36,432 nt of DNA. Source: Acidobacteriaceae bacterium (GTDB lineage Bacteria > Acidobacteriota > Terriglobia > Terriglobales > Acidobacteriaceae). Position numbers and translations under genes: made by a program. The notes beneath the pieces were generated by a model. The model searched no databases, had not been told where the DNA came from, and was given only the letters and a program-made list of their open reading frames with translations. The stretch covers positions 1 to 36,432 of the forward strand of contig JANXYB010000158.1 of NCBI GenBank assembly GCA_025350325.1, read 5' to 3'. Shown piece by piece: positions 7,026-16,200 of the stretch; within the stretch, counting starts at the first letter, position 1; each line of letters starts with the position of its first letter.

Positions 7026-8534
7026 ATGATTACTGGCGAACAAGAACTAATCATCGACGCAGTACCCTTGCGGGACGTAGCAGAAGCTCTCGGCAAATCG
7101 CGCCCCTTCGCCGGAACTCCCATAGACGCGCTTGCGGGTGTGGAGTCTGTGGAGCGTGTGACGGCAAAGGCGGGTACGATCCTCGCCGAACCGGGGCAGC
7201 CGGCAATGTTTTATTGGATCGTGCTCGAAGGCGAAACGCGCGCGATGCGCATGGAACCTGACGGGACCCAAACAGAAGTGGGGCTAGCGCGAACCGGCGA
7301 TGCGTTTGGCGAAACACCGTTCTTAACCGGCAAAGGCAAATCGGGATTTTTGATCCGTGCCGTGCAGGATTCCGTGCTGGTGCGGTTTTCGGCCGATCAA
7401 TTCTGGGGACTAATGGCATGCTGTCCTCTGGCCCGCAAAGTAGTGCTCGAAGACATGGCTCAGCGGCTTTCCGCGCACCAGGCGGAAGCATTGCACCGCG
7501 AAAAACTCGTATCTCTTGGCACGCTTGCGGCGGGTTTGATGCACGAGCTGCACAATCCCGGCTCCGCGGCTAAACGCGCCGCTTCACAACTGCGCGAAAA
7601 CCTGCTGCGGCTACAGGATCTAAGCCTGCGTTCATCCTCCAAACCAAAGACACCGGCACAACTCGAATGCATGCACGGGTTGCTGCAGCAGGCGGTGAAA
7701 AGCTGTCACGCACCGGCGTTGAGCAGCTTGGAGCAATCCGATGCTGAAGAGGCTTTGGCCGAGTGGCTGGTAGAAGAAGGCGTTGAAAACGCCTTCACAA
7801 TTGCGCCGTCGCTGGTGTCGATCGGCTTTCAAACAGAAGAGCTCAAATGCGCCCGTCAACACTTTGAAGCAAGCGGCTTCTCCGATGCGCTTAACTGGCT
7901 TGAGGCGCTGGTGTCGAGCGTGTCGCTGGTGTGTGCGATCGAGGAGAGTATCTCGCGCATTTCAGAGCTAGCGATGGCGGTGAAAAAGTTTTCTTACGAT
8001 GAAAAATCGCCGCTCAAAGAATTGGATGTGCATGACAGCTTGCAAAGCACGTTGACAATTCTGGGGCACAAGATCCGCATCAAGCAGATTACGGTCGACA
8101 AACGATTCGCGGCGGAGTCTTCGACGATTAAAACCCGCGGCTCGGCACTGGGCCAAGTGTGGACCAACCTGATTGACAACGCGGTCGACGCATCCCCGGC
8201 GCAAGGCAAGATCGAGATTGAAACGTGGACGGAAGCAAGAGCTGAAGGCGATACGACGCTAGCAGCGGAACCGGGCTGGCTCGCGGTTAGCATTGCAGAT
8301 CATGGCACCGGCATTCCAGAAGACGTGCTGCCGCATATCTTCGAAGCGTTCTACACCACCAAGCCGCAGGGCTCAGGGACGGGGCTGGGGCTGGAGATCG
8401 TTCATCGTATTGTGACGCAGAAATATGGCGGAAAAATCGAAGTGGAGTCGGAGACTGGACGAACGCGCTTTACCGTGCGTCTGCCGTTGGGCTGCATGGA
8501 GGGCAGTAAAGATGCCCCGGCTTGTGCGCAGTAA
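7026..8534 (+). CDS. sensor histidine kinase with cyclic-nucleotide-binding-like N-terminal domain
   Basis: About 502 residues. Residues about 30-150 form a cNMP-binding-like beta barrel (GTILAEPGQPAMFYWIVLEG, then FGETPFL), but the phosphate-binding Arg of true cNMP sites appears as Lys at about 105, so the ligand is uncertain. The dimerisation/phospho-acceptor helix has H173 in GLMHELHNPGSAA. A long helical insert (about 195-320) follows. The C-terminal ATPase has an N box (LIDNAVDASP), G1 (DHGTGIP), F box (FEAFYTTK) and G2 (GTGLGLEI). No membrane segment is visible, so it is cytoplasmic. Cysteines occur at about 132, 133, 215, 227, 275 and 303. It lies 20 bp after the receiver-flavoenzyme gene, the likely phosphorylation partner. 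A TTG at 7002, overlapping the previous stop, is an alternative start; I preferred the ATG. Confidence 0.87.
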   Translation: MITGEQELIIDAVPLRDVAEALGKSRPFAGTPIDALAGVESVERVTAKAGTILAEPGQPAMFYWIVLEGETRAMRMEPDGTQTEVGLARTGDAFGETPFLTGKGKSGFLIRAVQDSVLVRFSADQFWGLMACCPLARKVVLEDMAQRLSAHQAEALHREKLVSLGTLAAGLMHELHNPGSAAKRAASQLRENLLRLQDLSLRSSSKPKTPAQLECMHGLLQQAVKSCHAPALSSLEQSDAEEALAEWLVEEGVENAFTIAPSLVSIGFQTEELKCARQHFEASGFSDALNWLEALVSSVSLVCAIEESISRISELAMAVKKFSYDEKSPLKELDVHDSLQSTLTILGHKIRIKQITVDKRFAAESSTIKTRGSALGQVWTNLIDNAVDASPAQGKIEIETWTEARAEGDTTLAAEPGWLAVSIADHGTGIPEDVLPHIFEAFYTTKPQGSGTGLGLEIVHRIVTQKYGGKIEVESETGRTRFTVRLPLGCMEGSKDAPACAQ

Positions 8535-8721
8535 TTCTATTTTTTTTAAGTCATTCCGCAGTGCAAAACTCTGTTCCATAGCATCGAAGAAATTTTCCTT
8601 CGGAACATAGCAAATGTAGCTCGTGAGGGATGCTTGTTGGTGCGCTTCTGAGCGAAGCAAGCTTCTCGTTAAGGTTGAAGTTGCTCCTTACTCTGCCGAT
8701 GTACGCATTGAGGGGGCCACG

Positions 8722-9615
8722 ATGGACGACCGCACCCAACTTCTCGAAGCCGCGTTCGATAGCCTTTCCGAAGGCGTAGCTTTAGCTGACTCGGCGGGCA
8801 ATGTGGTCGTTTGGAATCGTGCGGCCGAGGCCATCACCGGTCATCGTGGCCTGCATGTGCTGGGCCGTTCGGTTCGCGACGTTTTGAACCTGGTGATCGT
8901 CGGCGGGGCAAGCGCCTGGGTCTCGCAGACCGAGGCGGCGCACAGTCCTGGGCGCGGGGCGGCGGTCCGCGTGCGGCACAGCCTCGGCCACGAACTCCCG
9001 ATATTAACGAGCCTGCTAATGCTGCGCGACGTGCTGGGTTCGCGTCTCGGCGAGGGAGTGATCTTTCACCCTGCAGAGGGGCTGGATGCGTTGCCGCATG
9101 GCGAGGTCGGCGAAAATCCACGTGTGATGCAAAGCCAGACTCAACTTGAAGAGCGCCTTGAAACTGAATTCGAAGATTCGCTGCGCGGGACTACGCCTCT
9201 GGGCGTGCTGTGGGTCACGGTCGATCAGGCGCATGCACTGCGGGGCACGCACGGAGCGAGAGCTTGTGAAGCGATGCTCGAAAAAATTGAGCACACATTA
9301 GCCAATGGATTGAGACCGACCGAGGAAATAGGACGTTGGGGCGATGATGAATTCCTGGTGCTATCGCACGAGCATACGCCGGCAATGCTGGCCTGCCACG
9401 GCCAGGTATTGGCCGGACTCGCGAGGACAGCGGAATTTCGCTGGTGGGGCGATCGAGTTTCGCTCACGGTGAGCATCGGTGCGGCCCAGGGAGAAAAAGA
9501 TGAGTCCCTTGCGGAACTGCTTTGCAGGGCAAAGACTGCAATGCTTGCCAGCATTCACGAGGGGGGGAACCACATCACCGCCGCACCGAGGAGACACCCA
9601 TGTTCGCCGTCATAG
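8722..9615 (+). CDS. PAS-GGDEF protein with altered GDDEF motif
   Basis: About 297 residues. An N-terminal PAS domain (about 5-110) shows the typical FDSLSEGVALAD and VVVWNRAAEAITGH pattern. A GGDEF domain (about 135-285) has RWGDDEFLVL at the active site and VSLTVSIGAAQ near the end. GGDEF proteins make cyclic di-GMP from two GTP. Here the second Gly of GGDEF is Asp, and the inhibitory-site motif reads RPTE instead of RxxD, so activity is uncertain and it may be only a sensor. The ATG at 8722 has AGGGGG at good spacing; the in-frame extension back to 8623 looks non-coding. The last 16 nt overlap the start of motA, which suggests translational coupling and a role in motor control. Confidence 0.85.
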   Translation: MDDRTQLLEAAFDSLSEGVALADSAGNVVVWNRAAEAITGHRGLHVLGRSVRDVLNLVIVGGASAWVSQTEAAHSPGRGAAVRVRHSLGHELPILTSLLMLRDVLGSRLGEGVIFHPAEGLDALPHGEVGENPRVMQSQTQLEERLETEFEDSLRGTTPLGVLWVTVDQAHALRGTHGARACEAMLEKIEHTLANGLRPTEEIGRWGDDEFLVLSHEHTPAMLACHGQVLAGLARTAEFRWWGDRVSLTVSIGAAQGEKDESLAELLCRAKTAMLASIHEGGNHITAAPRRHPCSPS

Positions 9616-10481
9616 GGATTGTCGTCGTCTTCGGAGCGGTTATTGGCGGGTTCCTGATGGAGAAGGGTCACATCGCCGTACTGATGCAACCGGCAGAGCT
9701 ATTGATGCTCGGCGGCGCGGCGATCGGCACGCTGCTGGTGGCCAACCCCGTGCATATCTTGAAGGGCATCGCTAACGGTCTGACGGCGGTGCTGAAAGGG
9801 TCTTCGTTAGATAAGGTACGCTATCTCGACACGCTGAAAATGATGTATCAGTTTTTAAACAAGGTGCGTAAAGAAGGATTGCTCAGTGTGGAGATGGACG
9901 TGGAGAAGCCAACGGAGAGTTCCATTTTCAAGAACTATCCGGCGTTTCTCAACGATCATCATTCCCTTTATTTTGTCTGCGACACACTGCGCATGGCCAT
10001 CACCGGCGGTGTCGATCCGTTCGATATGGACCAGATGATGGAACTCGACATGGAGGTGCATCATCACGGAGCGACGGAGCCGGTAGACGCGCTGACTACA
10101 GTCGCCGATGCGTTGCCGGGCCTGGGTATTGTGGCGGCTGTGCTCGGCGTGGTTATCACCATGGGCTCGCTGGGCGGCCCGCCCGAGGAAATCGGCGAGA
10201 AAGTTGCCTCGGCTCTGGTCGGAACATTCCTGGGAATATTGCTGTGCTACGGCGTTGCCGGCCCGCTGAGTTCGAACATGAGCAAGACTGCTGACGACCA
10301 CGACAGCTATCTGCATGTGCTGCGCGTACTGCTGCTATCGTTTCTCAAAGGCTCTGCTCCGATGATTGCCATTGAGATCGGCCGGCGTGCGATTCCTGCG
10401 CATGTGCGGCCGACTTTCGACGAGATGGAAAAGTACTGCAAGAAACAGGCAGCCGCAGTGGAGATTGCCGCGGCGGCATAG
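9600..10481 (+). CDS. motA: flagellar motor stator protein MotA
   Basis: About 293 residues, the normal length for MotA. It forms the proton- or sodium-driven stator with MotB in the inner membrane. The N-terminus MFAVIGIVVVFGAVIGGFLMEKG is a first membrane helix, followed by a second at AELLMLGGAAIGTLLVA. A long cytoplasmic loop follows, then ADALPGLGIVAAVLGVVITMG and GTFLGILLCYGVAGPL, which carry the conserved prolines needed for torque generation. The ATG at 9600 has GAGGAG about 7 nt upstream and overlaps the end of the PAS-GGDEF gene. The motB start follows 14 nt after the stop. No flagellar structural genes are in the window. Confidence 0.95.
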   Translation: MFAVIGIVVVFGAVIGGFLMEKGHIAVLMQPAELLMLGGAAIGTLLVANPVHILKGIANGLTAVLKGSSLDKVRYLDTLKMMYQFLNKVRKEGLLSVEMDVEKPTESSIFKNYPAFLNDHHSLYFVCDTLRMAITGGVDPFDMDQMMELDMEVHHHGATEPVDALTTVADALPGLGIVAAVLGVVITMGSLGGPPEEIGEKVASALVGTFLGILLCYGVAGPLSSNMSKTADDHDSYLHVLRVLLLSFLKGSAPMIAIEIGRRAIPAHVRPTFDEMEKYCKKQAAAVEIAAAA

Positions 10482-10495
10482 GAAGAGTGCAAGCG

Positions 10496-11434
10496 ATGGC
10501 GGCCAAAGTTCAGCCCATCATTATCATCCGGAAGAAGGGTGGTCACGGCGGCCATCACGGCGGAGCATGGAAGGTCGCCTATGCGGACTTCGTGACCGCG
10601 ATGATGTCGCTCTTTATCGTTCTCTGGCTAATGGGTTCAAGCGACAAGGTCAAGAAGGCAGTGGCCGGCTACTTCAATGACCCCAAGGGCACCGGAAGCA
10701 TGCTCGGCACCACGATGACGGGGACAGGTGAAACGGTAACAGCCGCTGCCAGCGACAGCATGCAGAAGCTGAAAGAAAAACTTGAAAAGGAAATCAAGGC
10801 CCGCAAGGAGTTGGAAAAACTTGCGAAACAAATCGAGATCACCGTCACGCCGGAAGGCTTGCGCATCGAGTTGCTAGAGGACAAGAACGGTACGTTTTAC
10901 GAAAGCGGCAGCGCCAAGCTGAGCGGAAGCGGACAGGTGCTATTGTCGCTGCTCTCAGGCCAACTGAAGATGCTTCCCAATTCATTGCTGATTGAGGGCC
11001 ACACGGATGCGACGCCTTATTCCAATGTCGCTAGTTACAGCAACTGGGAACTGTCAGCGGACCGCGCCAACTCCGCGCGTCGCCTGTTGCAGCAGGGCGG
11101 GGTGCGAAGCGATCAAGTGACCCAAGTGCGCGGCTACGCCGACCAGTTATTGCGCGTAAAAAATAGTCCTTCCGATCCTTCGAATCGGCGTATTTCAATT
11201 CTGGTCAAAAACCAGGATGTACCTCTACCGAATCTGAAGGGGACGAGTGCCGGGAAGGCAGAAAAGGATGCCGATGCTGGACCGCAAAAGCTGGCGGCAG
11301 CAAAAGCTGCGGGGAGTGAGCCAAATTCTGCTGTACCTGCGGGCATCACACATCAGTCGCCGACCAAGCCGTCAGCCGCCAAGGCAGGCTCTATGGATGG
11401 TTCGCACGGAATATTATCCGGAGCGAAGGAGTGA
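10496..11434 (+). CDS. motB: flagellar motor stator protein MotB (OmpA-like C-terminus)
   Basis: About 312 residues. A Gly/His-rich cytoplasmic tail (GGHGGHHGG) precedes one membrane helix, KVAYADFVTAMMSLFIVLWL. In it D31 matches the essential ion-binding Asp. A coiled or linker segment rich in Lys and Glu (about 85-120) leads to the OmpA-like peptidoglycan-binding domain with LLIEGHTDATPY, NWELSADRANSARR and RRISILV. The last 70 residues are Ala, Lys and Pro rich and probably disordered. The ATG at 10496 has GGAAGAG about 8 nt upstream; a GTG three codons earlier is less well placed. It pairs with MotA in one transcription unit. Confidence 0.95.
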   Translation: MAAKVQPIIIIRKKGGHGGHHGGAWKVAYADFVTAMMSLFIVLWLMGSSDKVKKAVAGYFNDPKGTGSMLGTTMTGTGETVTAAASDSMQKLKEKLEKEIKARKELEKLAKQIEITVTPEGLRIELLEDKNGTFYESGSAKLSGSGQVLLSLLSGQLKMLPNSLLIEGHTDATPYSNVASYSNWELSADRANSARRLLQQGGVRSDQVTQVRGYADQLLRVKNSPSDPSNRRISILVKNQDVPLPNLKGTSAGKAEKDADAGPQKLAAAKAAGSEPNSAVPAGITHQSPTKPSAAKAGSMDGSHGILSGAKE

Positions 11435-11535
11435 TTTCCCCTTCACTGCGCGTTTGTGCAGGTGAGTAAATCGTTCCGCGGCCGGTTCAATGAATTGCTT
11501 AGCGCCCGCTTCGCATCAGCACAATGGTGTACTCT

Positions 11536-11559
11536 GAAGACCGAAAAAGAGGGGTCTTC
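11536..11559 (+). promoter_or_regulatory. hairpin overlapping the ribulokinase ribosome-binding site
   Basis: GAAGACC (11536-11542) and GGTCTTC (11553-11559) are perfect 7-bp complements around a 10-nt loop. The Shine-Dalgarno AGAGGGG (11548-11554) lies partly in the loop and partly in the right arm, 8 nt before the ATG at 11563. Folding of this hairpin would partly hide the ribosome-binding site. The effect on translation is inference. Confidence 0.4.
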
Positions 11560-11562
11560 CTG

Positions 11563-13146
11563 ATGGCGATTGTTGCCGGCGTCGATTTCGGCACACTCAG
11601 CGTGCGCGTGACATTAGTTGACAGTAAACGCGGTCCGCTGAGTACTGCATCGGCTTCTTATCCGTTGCATCGGCGCCGAGAAGAGCCGGACTTTGCTACG
11701 CAATCGCATGTCGACCAGATGAATGCACTCGGCGCCGCCGTGCGGGATGCACTGCGCACCACGGGTGTCGATGGACTCGCGGTCGAAGCCATCGCGCTCG
11801 ACACCACTGGCTCCAGCGTAGTGCCCGTGGGTGAGGGGCTGTTGCCGCTCGACGACTACTACCTATGGTGCGATCATCGCGCGCATGCCGAGGCAGAGGA
11901 GATCACATCCAAAGCCCACGCCCTGGGCCTGGAAGCGATTGAGTGGTGTGGCGGTGTCTATTCGCACGAGTGGGGCTTTGCCAAGCTGCTTCATTGGCTG
12001 AGGCACAACGCTGGGAAGCGCGAGTCGTTTGTGACGGCACTGGAGCACTGCGACATGGTGGCAGCCACGCTCTGCGGCATCACCAAAGTGGGCGATCTCA
12101 AACGCAGCGTTTGTGCAATGGGCCACAAATGGATGTGGAACCCCAAGTGGGGCGGTCTTCCATCGGAAGAATTTCTGGTGGCCGTGGACCCGCTGCTGGC
12201 CGGCGTGCGTGCAAAAATGGGCGGCGACTATTTGACCAGCGATCATCTTGCTGGGCACCTCTCAAGGGAATGGGCAGAAAAGCTGGGCATGCGCGCTGGA
12301 ATTCCGATTCCGGTCGGCGCGTTCGATGCACATTGGGATGCGCTCGGCTCGAATATCCGCGAGGGCGACGTAGTCAACGTAGTGGGCACGTCCACGTGCA
12401 TCATCGCCATGGCGCGCGCTACAGAACTCGTTCCAGGCGTGTGCGGGGTGGTTCCGGGCAGTGTGCATCCGGCGTATACAGGCATAGAGGCGGGCCTCTC
12501 AGCTACGGGAGATATTTTCGAAGCTATCGCAAGTCGGGCGCAGACCCGCGTCTTCGCGCTGTCGAAGGGGCTGGAGTCTTACCAGGCCGGGCAGACAGGT
12601 CTGCTGCGCATGAGTTGGGATAACGGTGATCGCACTGTGCTGGTGAATCCTGAACTGGGTGGCGTGACGTTGGGTTGGAACCTCCTGCACACCGCACAGG
12701 ACGAGCTGTTCGCAGCGATCGAAGGCACAGCTTTTCATACCCGCATCATTCTCGAAAGGATGGCGGAGCACGGGGTGCCGGTGGCCCGCGTGATCAATGC
12801 GGGCGGTATTCCGCAAAAAAATGAAGTGCTCAACCAGGTTTACGCCAACGTGCTTAATAAGCCGGTGCTGGTGCCTGAGGGGCTTCCTACGAGCCTGGGC
12901 TCAGGAATCATGGCGCTGCTTGCGGCCGGCATCTACAAGTCGATCGAGGAGGCGCAAGCTGCGGTGTGTCTGCCTTTGCGCACCATCGCCCCCGACCCGC
13001 GGGCCGCGGCGACTTACGAAAAGCTCTATGCGCTATATCGCGATGTCTACTTCGCTCTGGGCAGGCGCGATGCCGAGCCTGTTGCGTTGGGACGTGTATT
13101 ACCCGAGCTGCGGAGAATCGCGGCCCAGGCGCGCACCCCTGATTGA
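11563..13146 (+). CDS. araB: L-ribulokinase
   Basis: About 527 residues, a FGGY-family carbohydrate kinase of the AraB type. It phosphorylates L-ribulose to L-ribulose 5-phosphate in the cytoplasm during L-arabinose breakdown. The N-terminal phosphate-binding segment is VAGVDFGTLSVRVTLVD. IALDTTGSSVVPV, the hexose-contact region LWCDHRAH, the likely catalytic base Asp in VGAFDAHWDALG (about 255) and the C-terminal ATP-site segments VINAGGIPQKN and GSGIMALLAAG follow. Length and order agree with ribulokinases rather than with shorter xylulokinases. The ATG at 11563 has AGAGGGG at 8 nt; the ATG at 11524 lacks such a site. There is no AraA or AraD in the window, so the pathway must be completed elsewhere. 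A strong terminator follows. Confidence 0.9.
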   Translation: MAIVAGVDFGTLSVRVTLVDSKRGPLSTASASYPLHRRREEPDFATQSHVDQMNALGAAVRDALRTTGVDGLAVEAIALDTTGSSVVPVGEGLLPLDDYYLWCDHRAHAEAEEITSKAHALGLEAIEWCGGVYSHEWGFAKLLHWLRHNAGKRESFVTALEHCDMVAATLCGITKVGDLKRSVCAMGHKWMWNPKWGGLPSEEFLVAVDPLLAGVRAKMGGDYLTSDHLAGHLSREWAEKLGMRAGIPIPVGAFDAHWDALGSNIREGDVVNVVGTSTCIIAMARATELVPGVCGVVPGSVHPAYTGIEAGLSATGDIFEAIASRAQTRVFALSKGLESYQAGQTGLLRMSWDNGDRTVLVNPELGGVTLGWNLLHTAQDELFAAIEGTAFHTRIILERMAEHGVPVARVINAGGIPQKNEVLNQVYANVLNKPVLVPEGLPTSLGSGIMALLAAGIYKSIEEAQAAVCLPLRTIAPDPRAAATYEKLYALYRDVYFALGRRDAEPVALGRVLPELRRIAAQARTPD

Positions 13147-13177
13147 TATTGCTCGATGGAAGCGAACCCTAGAAAAG

Positions 13178-13206
13178 GCGCCGGAAGAGACGAGCTCTTC
13201 CGGCGC
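13178..13206. terminator. bidirectional rho-independent terminator
   Basis: A perfect 12-bp stem (GCGCCGGAAGAG at 13178-13189 with CTCTTCCGGCGC at 13195-13206) encloses a 5-nt loop. The plus side is followed by AATTTTG and the minus side by a TTTTC run. It lies between the stop of the ribulokinase gene and the stop of the convergent TonB-receptor gene and can serve both. Confidence 0.9.
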
Positions 13207-13225
13207 AATTTTGTGCGACGACAAC

Positions 13226-16200
13226 TTAGAAGTCGTAGCGCAGGCTGAACTGCATGCGGCGCGGTACTGTTAGCAGAGTGCCGGCAATGCCGAGGTTACC
13301 GCTGGTCAGTCCCGATCCAATCGACGCAGGATCGAAACGTACCGTGTTAGTGACGTTGTAGACTTCCCACGCAAACTTCAGAGTGCTGAGCTCGTGAATT
13401 TTCCAACTCTTTGCCAGTCCCGAGTCCAAATCGAAGTAGCCATCGCCACGGAAGTTATTGCGCTGTCCGGCTTCGCCTGGATAAGGCAGGCGAATTGGCC
13501 CACCGGTGGCAATGCCGGCATTAATGGCAGCGGGATCGTCGAAGAACTGCGGATTCCCATGCTGATCATAGTGGCGTCGCATTTTTACTTTGCCCGTAAC
13601 GACGCCGAAGCTTTCTTGTTGCCAGTTGGTCGTCCAGCCCGGCTCGTTGAAAGAAAACGGCAATCCGCTCGACCAGCGGCTTATACCCGACAACTGCCAT
13701 CCTCCGACGAGCTCGTCTAGCAGGCCGCTGCCACTGCCCAAAAGCATTTTTCTCCGTCCGACAGGCAGTTGATAAACATAGTCGGCGGTAATCAGGTGGC
13801 GTGTATCGAAGTCGGAGACCCCGCGGTTGAGTTGAGGCTTCCAAGTATTGAGGATTTCGCTGAAGGCACCGGTGTTGGCTGCATTCGAACCAAATTCGCT
13901 GCTTCGCTCGCTGTCTGAACCCATGTCGATGGACTTCGACAATGTGTAGCTGAAGTCCATCTGAAGACCATGACTCGAGGGGTGGCGCAGCGTGATTTGC
14001 GCTGCGTTGTAGTAGCTCATGCCGATGCTCGACAGGGCATAGAGCGAAGAGAATTGGTCTTGCCAGAACTTCGATTGATAGCCTGCCGGGCAGCCATAAG
14101 CACAGTAAAAATCGATGTCGGCAAGAGCACTAGTGGCGCCAAACTGCGAACGATAAGGAGCCCACTCGTTGTTGTAGATAGCCTGGGTCGCGCTTTCTCC
14201 CGAATAGTCGACCCCGGCCATGAATGGAAACAGATTTTCAAAGTATGGAATGGCAGGTACATTCACCACAGATGCGGACGCGTTTCCACTGCTGTCAGTG
14301 AGAACGCCGTAGTTTCCGCCGTTCTGATCGACTAGTTTCGATAATTGGGTGCCTGCAGTGTAGTAGTCACCGCCACCGCCCGGATCGACGAAGTTTACCG
14401 GTTCGGCAAGATCGAGCTGTTGAAGCAGGTGGCGGCCCATTCGTCCGACGTACGCGGCCTCAACCGTGAACCCGGCTGGCAACTGACGCTGTACCGAGAG
14501 ATCAAAAGTTTCAGAGTAGGGAGTCTTGATCTTGCTATCAAGTCCCCATGTGATCGCGAAGTTCCCTTGCGGTGCAGCATAGGGGAATGTGAGCGTTGTT
14601 GCGGCTGCACCATTGTCGATCGGGGGCAACGTCGAACGTCCGGTGAAGCGCGGGGATGCGGGATGCCGTGCCGATCCTTCAATGCCATAGTTGCCCGCGA
14701 AATTGCTTACCTGTCCATTGAGTCCATAGGATCCATTCTGATCAAAAGTGCTAACGAGGGCCTGACCGTAGTGGTCGTAGTAGATACCTGCGCCAGCGCG
14801 GATCGACGTCTTGGTGTCGGGCGAATAGGCGATCGCCAAACGAGGTGCGAAGTTGTTTTTGGACTTCGGCCAGAAGCCCGGCTTGTTGTAAAACTTTCCC
14901 GCGGGTTGGAAGGACAGATCCGCCTCGTAGACCTGGCCTGCCTGGGCTGCAGCTTCTCTCTGCAAGAACCAGGTATGCGTGTCGATGGTGGGCGCTACTT
15001 CCTGACCCTTGGTCTCCCACGGAGTTTGCAGAATCGTGTGACGGACGCCGAAGGTTATTGTCAGATTTGGTTTCACCCGCCACGCATCCTGCACGTACCA
15101 CTCGAATTCGTTATCTCTGAAATGCCGGTTAAGAAAGGTGCCATCTGCGAGCAGGTTGCCGGCCGATGCGCTGGTCAACTGGTAGTTATAGACATTGGTA
15201 AGTTGCGGCACCGTACCGACCAAATTGGCAAACGCGATCTCATAGGAGTTGCCGAAGCCGCCGTCTACAGGCAACGCTCCGATCGTCGTGGGATCGGGCG
15301 GATTACCGCCAAGCCAATATGGATTGGTGGTTGCGTTGTTAAATGAGTTCGCATCCGAAGAGTGATTCTGCTGCACCCGACGCCAGTTGCCACCAAGCTG
15401 GATCGTGTGGTTGCCTTTGCTCCAGCTCAAGTTGTCGATAATATTATCGACTGGCACGCTGACCAAGTCGGTACGAGTCTCGGCGGTTGCGTTGGAAAGA
15501 AAACGGAAGTCAACGTAGTCCCCTTTGCCTACGCCCCGATTACTGTAGCTCTGCCGTATATACCCCAAGCGAAGATCATTGACCATGTTTGAAGAGATCG
15601 TCCACGTATCTCCGACCACGATTCCCTTGTTGTTGCTTGCATAGACAGAGGACGGACCCTGCCCCGGAAATTGTTCGATAGCATTCGTCCGATCGTCCTG
15701 CATACTGCCGCGAAGAAAAAGTCGATGTTTGCCAGTGGGAACATAGTCGAAACGGACGATGGATGTATTCTCACGGATCGGATGCGGAGACGAAAACGAG
15801 TACGAACCGGTGTTGAGCGCGTCCCCAAGGGTCGATCCGTTGGCCGCAGGCATGCTGTTGAGGTAGGCAAGCGCGTTTGGATTGGGCCCAGGGCCAAATG
15901 GATAGGAACTGGTGTTGCATATCTGGCAGCCAGCATCCAAAGTTGCGATTTGACTTGCAGTGAGCGTTTGGTTAACCACCGTACCATCTAGTTGGTCGGC
16001 CTGGTAAATGATTTGTCCCTGCTGGTAGGTTGCAGTCGGAACGGTCCGATTGACCTGCCTGTTTTCTGCCTGCCAGTTTGCTTCAAAGTTGCCAAAAAAG
16101 AAGACCTTGTCCTTTACGAGAGGGCCGCCCAGCGCTCCGCCAAAAATGTTGCGGACCAGCTTGCCGGGGACATTTTCTTTGCCACCGTTCTTCTGTGCCT

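Noticed and set aside
8534..8550. T-rich run directly after the kinase stop as a terminator
   Set aside because: The nearest hairpin (GGGCA/TGCCC inside the gene end) is about 25 nt away, too far for a standard terminator.
8572..8665. Small dyads between the kinase and the PAS-GGDEF gene (TGTTCC/GGAACA and GCTTC/GAAGC/GCTTC)
   Set aside because: Short arms that could form alternative hairpins, but too weak to call a riboswitch or attenuator.
14345..15346. Antisense 333-codon frame in the TonB-receptor gene
   Set aside because: It lies entirely inside a well-supported gene and shows no recognised motif.
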